Below, piece by piece: positions 1-7,707 of a stretch of DNA of 64,000 nucleotides. The position numbers and the translations under genes are program-made. The stretch is from an uncultured Lachnospiraceae bacterium (GTDB taxonomy: Bacteria; Bacillota; Clostridia; Lachnospirales; Lachnospiraceae). The notes below the pieces were generated by a model, which was given only the letters and a program-made list of their open reading frames with translations, was not told the DNA's origin and made no database searches. Each line of letters starts with the position of its first letter. The stretch's first letter is position 1. The DNA lies in contig CADAHQ010000002.1 in the NCBI GenBank assembly GCA_902787715.1, positions 124,001 to 188,000 on the forward strand, read 5' to 3'.

Positions 1-2
1 CC

Positions 3-425
3 TCGATGGACAACCTCGACGAGGAGACCATCCTTGTGCTCGACGGTATGCGCGGATGTATCACCGAGTTCAGCATGACGTCCTATGGCAAGATGATCAA
101 TGAAGCTCTCGACTTGTACAAGAAGGGCTACTACGATGAGTCGGCCAAGGTTTGGAAGGAAATTCTGCAGTACAACGGTAACTTCGAACTCGCTTACGTC
201 GGTATCGGACGTGCACTGCTTCGTCAGGGCGAGTACAAGGAAGCCATGAAGTACTTCAAGAACGCTCACGACAGCGAGAACTATTCCAAGGCGTTCCGTC
301 ACTATCGTGAGGAAGTAGTAGAGAAGTACATCCTCTATGCGGTTATCGCTCTGGCGGTATTGATTATTGTACCGAAGGTTATCCGCAAGATCAGAAGATT
401 GCGAAAGGAGATTAAGGAAGCATGA
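3..425 (+). CDS. TPR-containing membrane protein, C-terminal part (5' end outside the window)
   Basis: The frame is open to the left edge, so only about the last 140 residues are visible and the first ATG at 6 need not be the start. The visible part has a tetratricopeptide-like helical pair (EALDLYKKGYYDESAKVW, then ELAYVGIGRALLRQGEYKEA), one membrane segment (YILYAVIALAVLIIVPKVI) and a basic tail. It overlaps the next gene by 4 bases (ATGA), so the two are translationally coupled. By analogy with similar Lachnospiraceae loci the missing part may be an NHL-type propeller; that is inference. Likely a cell-surface accessory of the sugar-transport locus downstream. Confidence 0.6.
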   Translation, partial: SMDNLDEETILVLDGMRGCITEFSMTSYGKMINEALDLYKKGYYDESAKVWKEILQYNGNFELAYVGIGRALLRQGEYKEAMKYFKNAHDSENYSKAFRHYREEVVEKYILYAVIALAVLIIVPKVIRKIRRLRKEIKEA

Positions 426-1099
426 GAAAATTACTCTCCAATATCGCATATTACTTTAAGGGTGAGGGCTGGCGCAACTACCGAAAGTCGTTCCGCTATG
501 CATTTTACGTAATCCTTCATCCGTTCGACGGATTCTGGGATCTGACCCACGAAAAGCGCGGCTCCATGGGAGTTGCGCACACCATCGTAATCCTGACCGT
601 GCTCACGCACCTTTGGGACCGGCGGTTTACAAACTTCATGTTGAACAACACGCAGTGGAGTAAGTTCAGTATCTGGCTGAACGTCCTCGGTATCCTGGTT
701 CCCCTGATTATCTGGGTAGCCGCGAACTGGGGTATCACGACACTGTTCGACGGCAAGGGCCGGTTCAAGGATATCTACATGGGAACCGCCTACGCGCTGA
801 CGCCGTATCCGATGATCGGTCTGCCGATGATTTTCCTGAGTAACGTGGTGACAAAAGAAGAGGGCGTGTTCTACACCTACTTCAACACCTTCGCACTGGT
901 TTGGGCCGCATTCCTGGTTCTCTGTGCGGTGCTCATGATTCACGACTACTCGCTTCTGAAGGGCATCGTGGTTGTGCTTGCATCCATCGTCGGTATGGCA
1001 GTTATCATGTTCGTCGTATTGCTGTTCTTCAGTTTGATCAGCGACGCTGTCATGTACTTCGTCGCAATCTACAAAGAAATACTGTATCGAATAGGATAG
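422..1099 (+). CDS. YIP1-family integral membrane protein
   Basis: A 225-residue protein with about five hydrophobic segments (TIVILTVLTHLW, LNVLGILVPLIIWVAANWG, ALTPYPMIGLPMIF, FALVWAAFLVLCAVLM, IVVVLASIVGMAVIMFVVLLFF) and a soluble N-terminus. The ALTPYPMIG loop resembles the conserved YTxxP-type motif of YIP1-domain proteins. The biochemical role in bacteria is unknown. It starts inside the stop of the TPR gene and is followed 19 bases later by the DUF5696 gene, so it is part of one operon with the sugar ABC transporter. The domain call is good; the function is not known. Confidence 0.7.
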   Translation: MRKLLSNIAYYFKGEGWRNYRKSFRYAFYVILHPFDGFWDLTHEKRGSMGVAHTIVILTVLTHLWDRRFTNFMLNNTQWSKFSIWLNVLGILVPLIIWVAANWGITTLFDGKGRFKDIYMGTAYALTPYPMIGLPMIFLSNVVTKEEGVFYTYFNTFALVWAAFLVLCAVLMIHDYSLLKGIVVVLASIVGMAVIMFVVLLFFSLISDAVMYFVAIYKEILYRIG

Positions 1100-1118
1100 C
1101 GAGAAAGGAGGAATAGAG

Positions 1119-3755
1119 ATGAAAGCTTTCAAGAAGTATTTGAAAGATCATAAAGCGAAATTGATCGGATATCCGATTGCAATTGCAGTCATCGCAGTTC
1201 TCGTCCTGCTCGCGGTGCATTTCGGTAAACAGAAGTCTTCTGCTCCGGAGGAATTTACCATCTATCATCTGGAAGCAGAGGGAGCACTTCCCGTGGAAGT
1301 GATTGAGGGTGCCAACGGTTCGAAGATTGAATTCGACCCGAACACGACGCATTTTACGTATACGGATCGCTTCGGCCACAAGTGGTACTCGGACTCCTTG
1401 GCGGAGGACCCCACTCATGCAGAGCTTTCCGCACTGGTCCTGATAACGTATCAGAACAACATTGGTACACGGTATGAGCTCGATTCCGACACCGAGTCCG
1501 TGCAGAGAAAGAACTACACGTACGAGGTTGACCAGGCAGCGAAGAAGATTACCATCAATTACACAATCGGTAAGATTTCTCCTACCTACTATGTGCCTTG
1601 TGCGATTCCCGAGGCGCGTTACAACGAGATTCGTGAGTCGTTCCATACGGAAAATGCAGCCTCCAACAAGAGTGATATGCTTGCTTCCTACATCAAGATG
1701 ACGTGGGAAAAGGTTGACAAGCTCGACAACAAAAAATACCTCGATCTCTATCCGAAGATTGAGGAAGACCTGAAGGCGGGCGCTGTTATTTATCTTCTCC
1801 GCGACAATGTTCCGGAGTGGAAGAAGGCAAAGCTGCAGGGTATTCTCGAGGATGAGCTCGGTTATACCAAGGAAGACTGGGAAAAAGACCAGGAGCAGTA
1901 CTGTGAGGAAAGCAGCGGAACCAGTCAGCCCGCAGTCAACGTGACGCTGGAGGTTATGCTGGAAGGCGACGAGCTGGTAGTCAACGTTCCGTTTGAGAAG
2001 ATTGCTTACAAGTCGGCTTACCCGCTGACGGAGCTCTATGTGCTTCCGTACATGCTCTCCGAGCCTTCGAACTCGGACGGCTATCTCTTCGTTCCGGACG
2101 GTTCCGGTGCGTTGATCAATTTCAACAACCAGAAGGGACAGCAGGCATACAGCGCGAAGATTTACGGACATGACTACGCCATGACCCAGGATGTGCTTAT
2201 CTCCGATCCGAGAGTTAACTATCCGATCTACGGCATCGGTGTTACCAAGAGAACAACCGCAGGTCAGGCAGAGACTTTGGACCAGGGTCTGCTGGCGATC
2301 ATTGAGTCCGGCGACAGCTACGGAACCCTGAAGGCCAGCGTACCCGGCGGTACCGGTGCCAATGTAAACTACGTAACTACGAAGTTCGATATCATCCACA
2401 ACGAGCAGGTTAACGTGGCAAGCCGTTCCACCGCAGCCGTATTCGCGTATGAGAAGGAACTGGCAAGGGACGAGAACATCACGATTCGTTTCCGTCCGAT
2501 TGCGACATCCAGCTACGTGGATATGGCAAAGTCCTATCGCGAGTACTACATTGCGAAGAATCCTTCCCTTGCGACCAAGGTCTCCGGAACGATGCCGGTA
2601 GCTGTTGAACTCGTAGGTGCGATCGAGAAGATACAGCACATTCTCGGTATCCCGAAGGAGAGACCGTTCGCAATGACGACCTACGATCAGATGGTCGATA
2701 TCGTGAAGGATCTGAACAATGAGGGAATGACGAACTTAAGTGTCATTCTGGAAGGCTGGTTCAACGACGGTATCAAGCATGATGTTCCCGATGATGTATC
2801 CCTGATCGGTGTGCTGGGCGGCAAGAAGGACTTCAAGAACGCCATCAAGAAGATTCAGGAGAACAACACGCTGTACCTCAAGTCGTCCTTCACTTTCGTC
2901 TACGAGAACGGCTGGTTCGACAGCTACAGCTATCGAAGAGACACGGCGAAGTACATTTCCCGTGAATTTGTAAAGAAGCAGAAGATCAGTGATGTCTGGT
3001 ACGGAGTCATCGAAGACAGCGATTACTACTATCTTGCGAATCCGGCGTACATCGAGAAGACCGTTCGCGGATTCTACGATGAGATTAAGGATTTTGACAT
3101 AAAGAATATTGCATTTGCCGATGTCGGTAACAACCTTGCTGCGGACTACAACCGCAAGAAGACGGTTACCCGCGAGAAGGCGAAGAACAAGCAGGTCAGC
3201 TTCCTCGCAGATTTACTCAACGACGGTTCCAAGATGGTTTTGTACGATCCGTACGCATACGCAATCCCGGATTCCAGTCTGATTGTGGATATGGACGTGG
3301 ACAGCACGCATAACTGTCTGACCGATACGGCCGTTCCGTTCTTCCCGATTGTTCTCCACGGTTATGTGGATTTCACGGGTGATGCGCTGAATGTGACCGG
3401 TGACTTCACCAGCAATCTTCTGAACTGTGCCGAGAGCGGCTCCGGTTTGTACTTCATCTTCATGAACAACTCCGGAATGGATCTCGCAGAGTCGGAATAC
3501 ACTTACCTCTACGGTGCGAACTACGACAGTTGGAAGGCAGATGCCCTGAAGTGGTACAAGAGATTCAAGGAGGACTTCTCCGGAATCTACGATCAGACGA
3601 TTGAAGACCACAAGGTTATCGCCGAGGATGTCAAGATGACGCAGTACGCTGACGGCACCAGAGTTTATGTCAACTACAGAACAGCGGAATTCACGACGGA
3701 TGATGGAATCACCATTCCGGCACAGGATTGGGTTGTTCGGAAAGGAGGTAACTGA
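1119..3755 (+). CDS. DUF5696 family membrane-anchored protein
   Basis: An 878-residue protein with a basic N-terminus, one membrane anchor (residues 15-31, IGYPIAIAVIAVLVLLAV) and a very long extracellular part, about the usual size for DUF5696. The second half has TIM-barrel-like blocks (VSLIGVLGGKKDFKNAIKKI, NIAFADVGNNLAADYN), so a glycosidase-like fold is plausible, but no catalytic pair can be assigned. The RBS AAAGGAGG precedes the ATG. It ends 2 bases before the first permease gene, so it is co-transcribed with a sugar importer. It is probably involved in handling a carbohydrate at the cell surface; the substrate is unknown. Confidence 0.75.
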   Translation: MKAFKKYLKDHKAKLIGYPIAIAVIAVLVLLAVHFGKQKSSAPEEFTIYHLEAEGALPVEVIEGANGSKIEFDPNTTHFTYTDRFGHKWYSDSLAEDPTHAELSALVLITYQNNIGTRYELDSDTESVQRKNYTYEVDQAAKKITINYTIGKISPTYYVPCAIPEARYNEIRESFHTENAASNKSDMLASYIKMTWEKVDKLDNKKYLDLYPKIEEDLKAGAVIYLLRDNVPEWKKAKLQGILEDELGYTKEDWEKDQEQYCEESSGTSQPAVNVTLEVMLEGDELVVNVPFEKIAYKSAYPLTELYVLPYMLSEPSNSDGYLFVPDGSGALINFNNQKGQQAYSAKIYGHDYAMTQDVLISDPRVNYPIYGIGVTKRTTAGQAETLDQGLLAIIESGDSYGTLKASVPGGTGANVNYVTTKFDIIHNEQVNVASRSTAAVFAYEKELARDENITIRFRPIATSSYVDMAKSYREYYIAKNPSLATKVSGTMPVAVELVGAIEKIQHILGIPKERPFAMTTYDQMVDIVKDLNNEGMTNLSVILEGWFNDGIKHDVPDDVSLIGVLGGKKDFKNAIKKIQENNTLYLKSSFTFVYENGWFDSYSYRRDTAKYISREFVKKQKISDVWYGVIEDSDYYYLANPAYIEKTVRGFYDEIKDFDIKNIAFADVGNNLAADYNRKKTVTREKAKNKQVSFLADLLNDGSKMVLYDPYAYAIPDSSLIVDMDVDSTHNCLTDTAVPFFPIVLHGYVDFTGDALNVTGDFTSNLLNCAESGSGLYFIFMNNSGMDLAESEYTYLYGANYDSWKADALKWYKRFKEDFSGIYDQTIEDHKVIAEDVKMTQYADGTRVYVNYRTAEFTTDDGITIPAQDWVVRKGGN

Positions 3756-3757
3756 TC

Positions 3758-4945
3758 ATGAGTGAAGAGAAGACGTTAAATGCAGCGGACATCGAAGAGC
3801 TCGCAGGTGATGTCGCGGCAGAAGCCACGGAAGTCGCCGGGGCAGCAGAGGATTCGGCGACGGAAGCTCTCGATGCGGCAAAGCAGGAAGCGGACAACGT
3901 GGTTGACGGTGTATTTGCCGAGGCCGGAGATGCAGCGGAAGTAGCTGCTTCGGCACTCGAGGAAGCTCCGGAACAGTCTGCGGCAGAGATGTTTCCCAGC
4001 GCGGAATCCGCAGCGAAGAAGCTCAGCTACGGCTCTCCGAAGAAGGCGAAAAACCTCGCAAGAGGAAATGCCATTGCAGGATTCCTGTTCGTGTTACCTT
4101 TCATTATCGGTTTCCTTTTGTTCCTGGTGTATCCGCTCGGTATGTCCGTTCGGATGGCATTCAGTAAGGTTTCCGCAACAAGTAACGGTCTGACCTACAC
4201 ATGGGTCGGCGCCTTCAATGCAAACGCCAACTTCTACAAGATTTTCCGGGTTGAGACAGACTTCCTGGAAGCCCTCGTGGAGGAGTTGAAGAGAATGGCA
4301 CTCTTCGTGCCCGGTATCCTGGTGTTCAGTTTCTTCATGGCAACACTTCTGAACCAGGAATTCAAGGGTCGTACAGCCGTTCGTGCGATTTACTTCCTTC
4401 CGGTAATTCTGGCATCCGGCGTGTTCCTCGGTGTCGAGGCCAACAACCCGCTGATTACCAACATGAAGGATCTGGTAAAGGCCAACAACAGTGCCGCAGA
4501 TATCACCAAGACACTGGAGGATATTCTCCTGACAGGTGAAACCGGCAACAAATTCTTCCAATACGTCATCGATATCGTAGGTCAGGTTTACGATATCGCC
4601 ATGGCGTCGGGTATCCAGATTATCGTATTCCTGTCCGGTCTGCAGACCATCCCGCCGAGCATGTACGAGGCGGCCAAGATGGAAGGCTGTACCGCATGGG
4701 AAAGCTTCTGGAAGATTACCTTCCCTTTGATCGGTTCCATGATTCTGGTCAACGTGGTTTATACACTGGTTGACTTCTTCACGAGAACAGACAGTAAACT
4801 GATGACGCTCATCAACGATACGTTGCTGATTCGATTCGAGTACGGTAAAGTTGCTGCAATGTCCTGGACCTACTTCCTGATTGTGGCAGCGTTCTTAGGG
4901 CTGGTATTTGCAATCTTCTCGAGGAGGGTATACTACTATGACTAG
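3758..4945 (+). CDS. Carbohydrate ABC transporter permease, MalF/LplB type, with long acidic N-terminal extension
   Basis: A 395-residue integral membrane subunit of a CUT1-type sugar importer. The permease core starts near residue 100 (IAGFLFVLPFIIGFLLFLVYPLG) and has the usual six segments, with the EAA loop YEAAKMEGCTAWESFWKITF that contacts the ATPase. The first 90 residues are an Ala/Glu/Asp-rich, low-complexity cytoplasmic extension that family members normally lack. The stop overlaps the start of the partner permease. No ATP-binding subunit is encoded here, so a shared MsmX-like ATPase elsewhere is likely (inference from the CUT1 family). Confidence 0.9.
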   Translation: MSEEKTLNAADIEELAGDVAAEATEVAGAAEDSATEALDAAKQEADNVVDGVFAEAGDAAEVAASALEEAPEQSAAEMFPSAESAAKKLSYGSPKKAKNLARGNAIAGFLFVLPFIIGFLLFLVYPLGMSVRMAFSKVSATSNGLTYTWVGAFNANANFYKIFRVETDFLEALVEELKRMALFVPGILVFSFFMATLLNQEFKGRTAVRAIYFLPVILASGVFLGVEANNPLITNMKDLVKANNSAADITKTLEDILLTGETGNKFFQYVIDIVGQVYDIAMASGIQIIVFLSGLQTIPPSMYEAAKMEGCTAWESFWKITFPLIGSMILVNVVYTLVDFFTRTDSKLMTLINDTLLIRFEYGKVAAMSWTYFLIVAAFLGLVFAIFSRRVYYYD

Positions 4946-5945
4946 AGCCGAAAAAAGACAGGCGTTCTGGGAACGGAACCGCAAATCCGGCGGATACCTC
5001 CTCAAAAAGAAGATCGGACAGTGGCTTTTCAGCCTGGGCCGCGCGATTCTGATCTTCGGACTTTGCTTCCTCATTCTTCAGCCGTTGCTGCAGAAGTTGT
5101 GTGTAAGCTTCATGGCAGAGATTGACTTGTACGACAATACAATCACCAGTGTTCCGAGACACTTCTCCACCATTTCCTTCGGTAATGCATGGCGGCAGTT
5201 CAAGGGAATCAAGACGTTCATCCGCTCGCTGTGGCTTGCGGTTGGCGTTGCAGGTCTGCAGATGCTTTCCTGTACGCTGGTCGGTTACGGTTTTGCAAGA
5301 TTCAAGTTTCCGCTTAAGAAATTCCTGTTCGGTTGCGTAATCCTTATGCTGATTGTGCCGCCGACGACAATCATTACTCCGCTGTATCTGTACTTCGGTA
5401 ATTTCGATATCTTCGGAATCATCGGCGCGATCACGGGGACCCACAAGGGTCTGAACCTTCAGGGTCTGGCGATACCGTATCTCCTGATGTGCGCGACTTG
5501 CGCCGGTTACAAGGCGGGTCTGTACATTTACATGATGCGGCAGCATTTCCGGAACGAGCCGAAGGAGCTCGAGGAGGCAGCCTATGTGGATGGTTGCGGA
5601 AGACTCCGTACCTTCTTCCAGATTCTGCTTCCCGGCGCACGGCCGATGATGGTTTCCTGCTTCCTGTTCGCTTTCGTATGGCAGTGGACGGATCAGATTT
5701 ACACGCGTGTGTTCTTCCCGACAGCAAAGTGGGATCTGGTTTCCACGAAGCTGTTGAACATCGGAAACCTCTTCGATGGTGAGAATAAAGCGAAATACGG
5801 TGTTGCGTATGTAACTCCGCAAGCGTATATGAACCAGGTTATGGCTACCGGTACATTGATTGCTCTGGTGCCGTTGCTTGTCATCTACATCGTAGCACAG
5901 AGGAGTTTCGTCGAGAGTATTTCCCAGAGTGGTATTAAGGGATAA
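4938..5945 (+). CDS. Carbohydrate ABC transporter permease, MalG/LplC type
   Basis: A 335-residue second permease of the importer. The start at 4938 is preferred over an upstream in-frame ATG because GAGGAGGG lies just ahead of it and it overlaps the previous stop. Six membrane segments are visible, and the EAA loop reads LEEAAYVDGCGRLRTFFQIL. The C-terminus (FVESISQSGIKG) has the typical SGIKG ending of MalG-type subunits. It pairs with the permease encoded immediately upstream and with the lipoprotein encoded 158 bases downstream from its own promoter. Confidence 0.93.
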   Translation: MTRAEKRQAFWERNRKSGGYLLKKKIGQWLFSLGRAILIFGLCFLILQPLLQKLCVSFMAEIDLYDNTITSVPRHFSTISFGNAWRQFKGIKTFIRSLWLAVGVAGLQMLSCTLVGYGFARFKFPLKKFLFGCVILMLIVPPTTIITPLYLYFGNFDIFGIIGAITGTHKGLNLQGLAIPYLLMCATCAGYKAGLYIYMMRQHFRNEPKELEEAAYVDGCGRLRTFFQILLPGARPMMVSCFLFAFVWQWTDQIYTRVFFPTAKWDLVSTKLLNIGNLFDGENKAKYGVAYVTPQAYMNQVMATGTLIALVPLLVIYIVAQRSFVESISQSGIKG

Positions 5946-6002
5946 TGCCCAAAGACGGTGCCATTCACAGTCGGTTTCTTGTGAAAAACTGAAAAAAAAC
6001 AG

Positions 6003-6031
6003 TGGAAATTATGAAAAGACTGTGATATAAT
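6003..6031 (+). promoter_or_regulatory. Promoter for the solute-binding protein gene
   Basis: Extended -10 TGATATAAT (hexamer 6026-6031) with a weak -35 (TGGAAA, 6003-6008) at 17 bp. It lies between the permease and the binding-protein gene, which would allow the binding protein to be made in excess over the permeases. Confidence 0.6.
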
Positions 6032-6103
6032 CCAAATTAAGATGTTTTCGGTATGTCCGAAATACATTTTAAGTACCCTATATTTTTCAAGGAGGAGCTT
6101 ATA

Positions 6104-7594
6104 ATGAGCACAATCAAGAAAATGCTGCTGGTAGTTACGGCTTGCGTGTTCGTGCTTGCACTTGCTGCTTGTGGGCCTGACAAGAACAACACGACGACTA
6201 CGACGACGCCTACGCCTACGACTGTTGCAGCAGCAACTGCCACTCCTACTCCGGTACCCGATCGTGACCTGAAGGGTCTCGCAGTAGTAGTTGGTGACTG
6301 GTGGTCTGGTGACGACTGGCAGTTCCCTACCTCGTCCACCGCTGACGAGTTGAACTCTGAGTATCAGCATGAGATGATGAAGAAGTACAACTACACGATC
6401 ACTCGTAAGACGATCTGCGGTTGGAGCGATCAGGCTGAGACCTGCCTTCTTTCCATCACCTCCAATGAGCCTCTTGCCGATGTTATGACGTTTGACTACA
6501 GATTCATCGGTGCGTTCATGGATCAGGAAGACCCGTTGTTCAGTGATGTTGCTACCCTCAAGGAATTCGATTTCACGGATTCCAAGTGGAACAAGGCTGT
6601 TGTTGACAGTATGACGGTTGGCAATGCCATCTACGGTTTTGCTACGGGTATCGAGCCCAGAACCGGTATCTTCTACAACAAGGATCTTGTTAAGAAGCTT
6701 CTCGGTGAGTCCGAGGTTGATAAGCCTTACGACTGGCAGGCATCCGGCGAGTGGACTTGGGACAAGTTCAAGGAATTCGCTAAGAAGCTTACCGTTGATA
6801 GCGACAACGACGGACAGACCGATATCTACGGTCTCATCACACAGCAGTCCGTATTCTTCGAGATGACGATGCTCTCCAACGGTCATGCAATCGTTACGAA
6901 GAGTGCTGACGGCAGCAAGTTCGTTAACAACGCTACGAACAGCGAAGTTATCGAGGACTGCAACTGGGCTTACAGCTTCTATACCGAAGGTCTTACCCGT
7001 AGAGCTGTTGAAGGTGAGCAGTGGAACTTCTTCGAGGATGTATTCAAGCAGCAGAAGGCTGTTATGATTCCTTACGATGAGTACAAGGCTGGGGACTTCT
7101 CCGCTATGGAGAAGGATGCTGAAGGCAAGGAAATCGGTCGTGCATACGACTTCATTTACGGTTTTGTATGCTTCCCTAAGGGACCTAAGGCTTCCAACTA
7201 CATCCCTGTAGCAAGAGAGAACATCATGGTTATCCCGAACTGTGAAGTGACGAAGGCTAAGCTTGCTGACATCGCATTTGCTTACAACATCTTCACTGAC
7301 AAGTCTCCGGAAATCAAGGACGATCCGAATGCTTGGAAGGGTGCTTATGAGGCAATCTTCCGTGATGAGAGATCCGTAAATGAGACTCTTGACATCATGA
7401 TCAACAAGATTACGCCTGTTATGAACCCGAGCTACATTATCCCTGGTCTCTGGGATAACAGCACCGGTGTCATCCAGACGAAGTTCTTCTACAACTGCGA
7501 TAGCCCTGACCAGACTCCTGGCCAGTTGCTTGAGAGCTTGAACTCCGAAATTCAGACTCTGATCGACGAGTTCAATACCCGTAGAGCTAAGTAA
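6104..7594 (+). CDS. Extracellular solute-binding lipoprotein of a sugar ABC importer
   Basis: A 496-residue family 1 solute-binding protein. The start at 6104 follows AAGGAGGAGCTT. The N-terminus is a lipoprotein signal (MSTIKKMLLVVTACVFVLAL then the lipobox LAAC, Cys about residue 23), followed by a Thr/Pro-rich linker (TTTTTTPTPTT) that lifts the domain off the membrane. The mature region has typical motifs (NAIYGFATGIEPRTGIFYNK and DWQASGEWTWDKFKEFAKKL). It captures a carbohydrate ligand for the two permeases upstream; the ligand cannot be read from the sequence. Codon use is strongly biased, as in highly expressed genes. Confidence 0.9.
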   Translation: MSTIKKMLLVVTACVFVLALAACGPDKNNTTTTTTPTPTTVAAATATPTPVPDRDLKGLAVVVGDWWSGDDWQFPTSSTADELNSEYQHEMMKKYNYTITRKTICGWSDQAETCLLSITSNEPLADVMTFDYRFIGAFMDQEDPLFSDVATLKEFDFTDSKWNKAVVDSMTVGNAIYGFATGIEPRTGIFYNKDLVKKLLGESEVDKPYDWQASGEWTWDKFKEFAKKLTVDSDNDGQTDIYGLITQQSVFFEMTMLSNGHAIVTKSADGSKFVNNATNSEVIEDCNWAYSFYTEGLTRRAVEGEQWNFFEDVFKQQKAVMIPYDEYKAGDFSAMEKDAEGKEIGRAYDFIYGFVCFPKGPKASNYIPVARENIMVIPNCEVTKAKLADIAFAYNIFTDKSPEIKDDPNAWKGAYEAIFRDERSVNETLDIMINKITPVMNPSYIIPGLWDNSTGVIQTKFFYNCDSPDQTPGQLLESLNSEIQTLIDEFNTRRAK

Positions 7595-7612
7595 TCTCGT
7601 TTGAGATCCCTG

Positions 7613-7650
7613 AAAGGCTGTCCCTAATGGGACAGCCTTTCTTCATTTTA
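7613..7650 (+). terminator. Rho-independent terminator of the sugar-transport operon
   Basis: A perfect 12-bp stem (7613-7624 with 7629-7640, AAAGGCTGTCCC) closed by TAAT and followed by a T-rich stretch. Confidence 0.9.
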
Positions 7651-7707
7651 TCAACTCTTTTTACTTCCCCATAAAACTTCAGTGCGAATATAAACCGGAG
7701 AAATTGT

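Noticed and set aside
1050-2639. 529-codon minus-strand ORF opposite the DUF5696 gene
   Set aside because: Antisense shadow; translation is low-complexity Arg/Leu/Val-rich, has no RBS, and the plus-strand frame is a clear protein.
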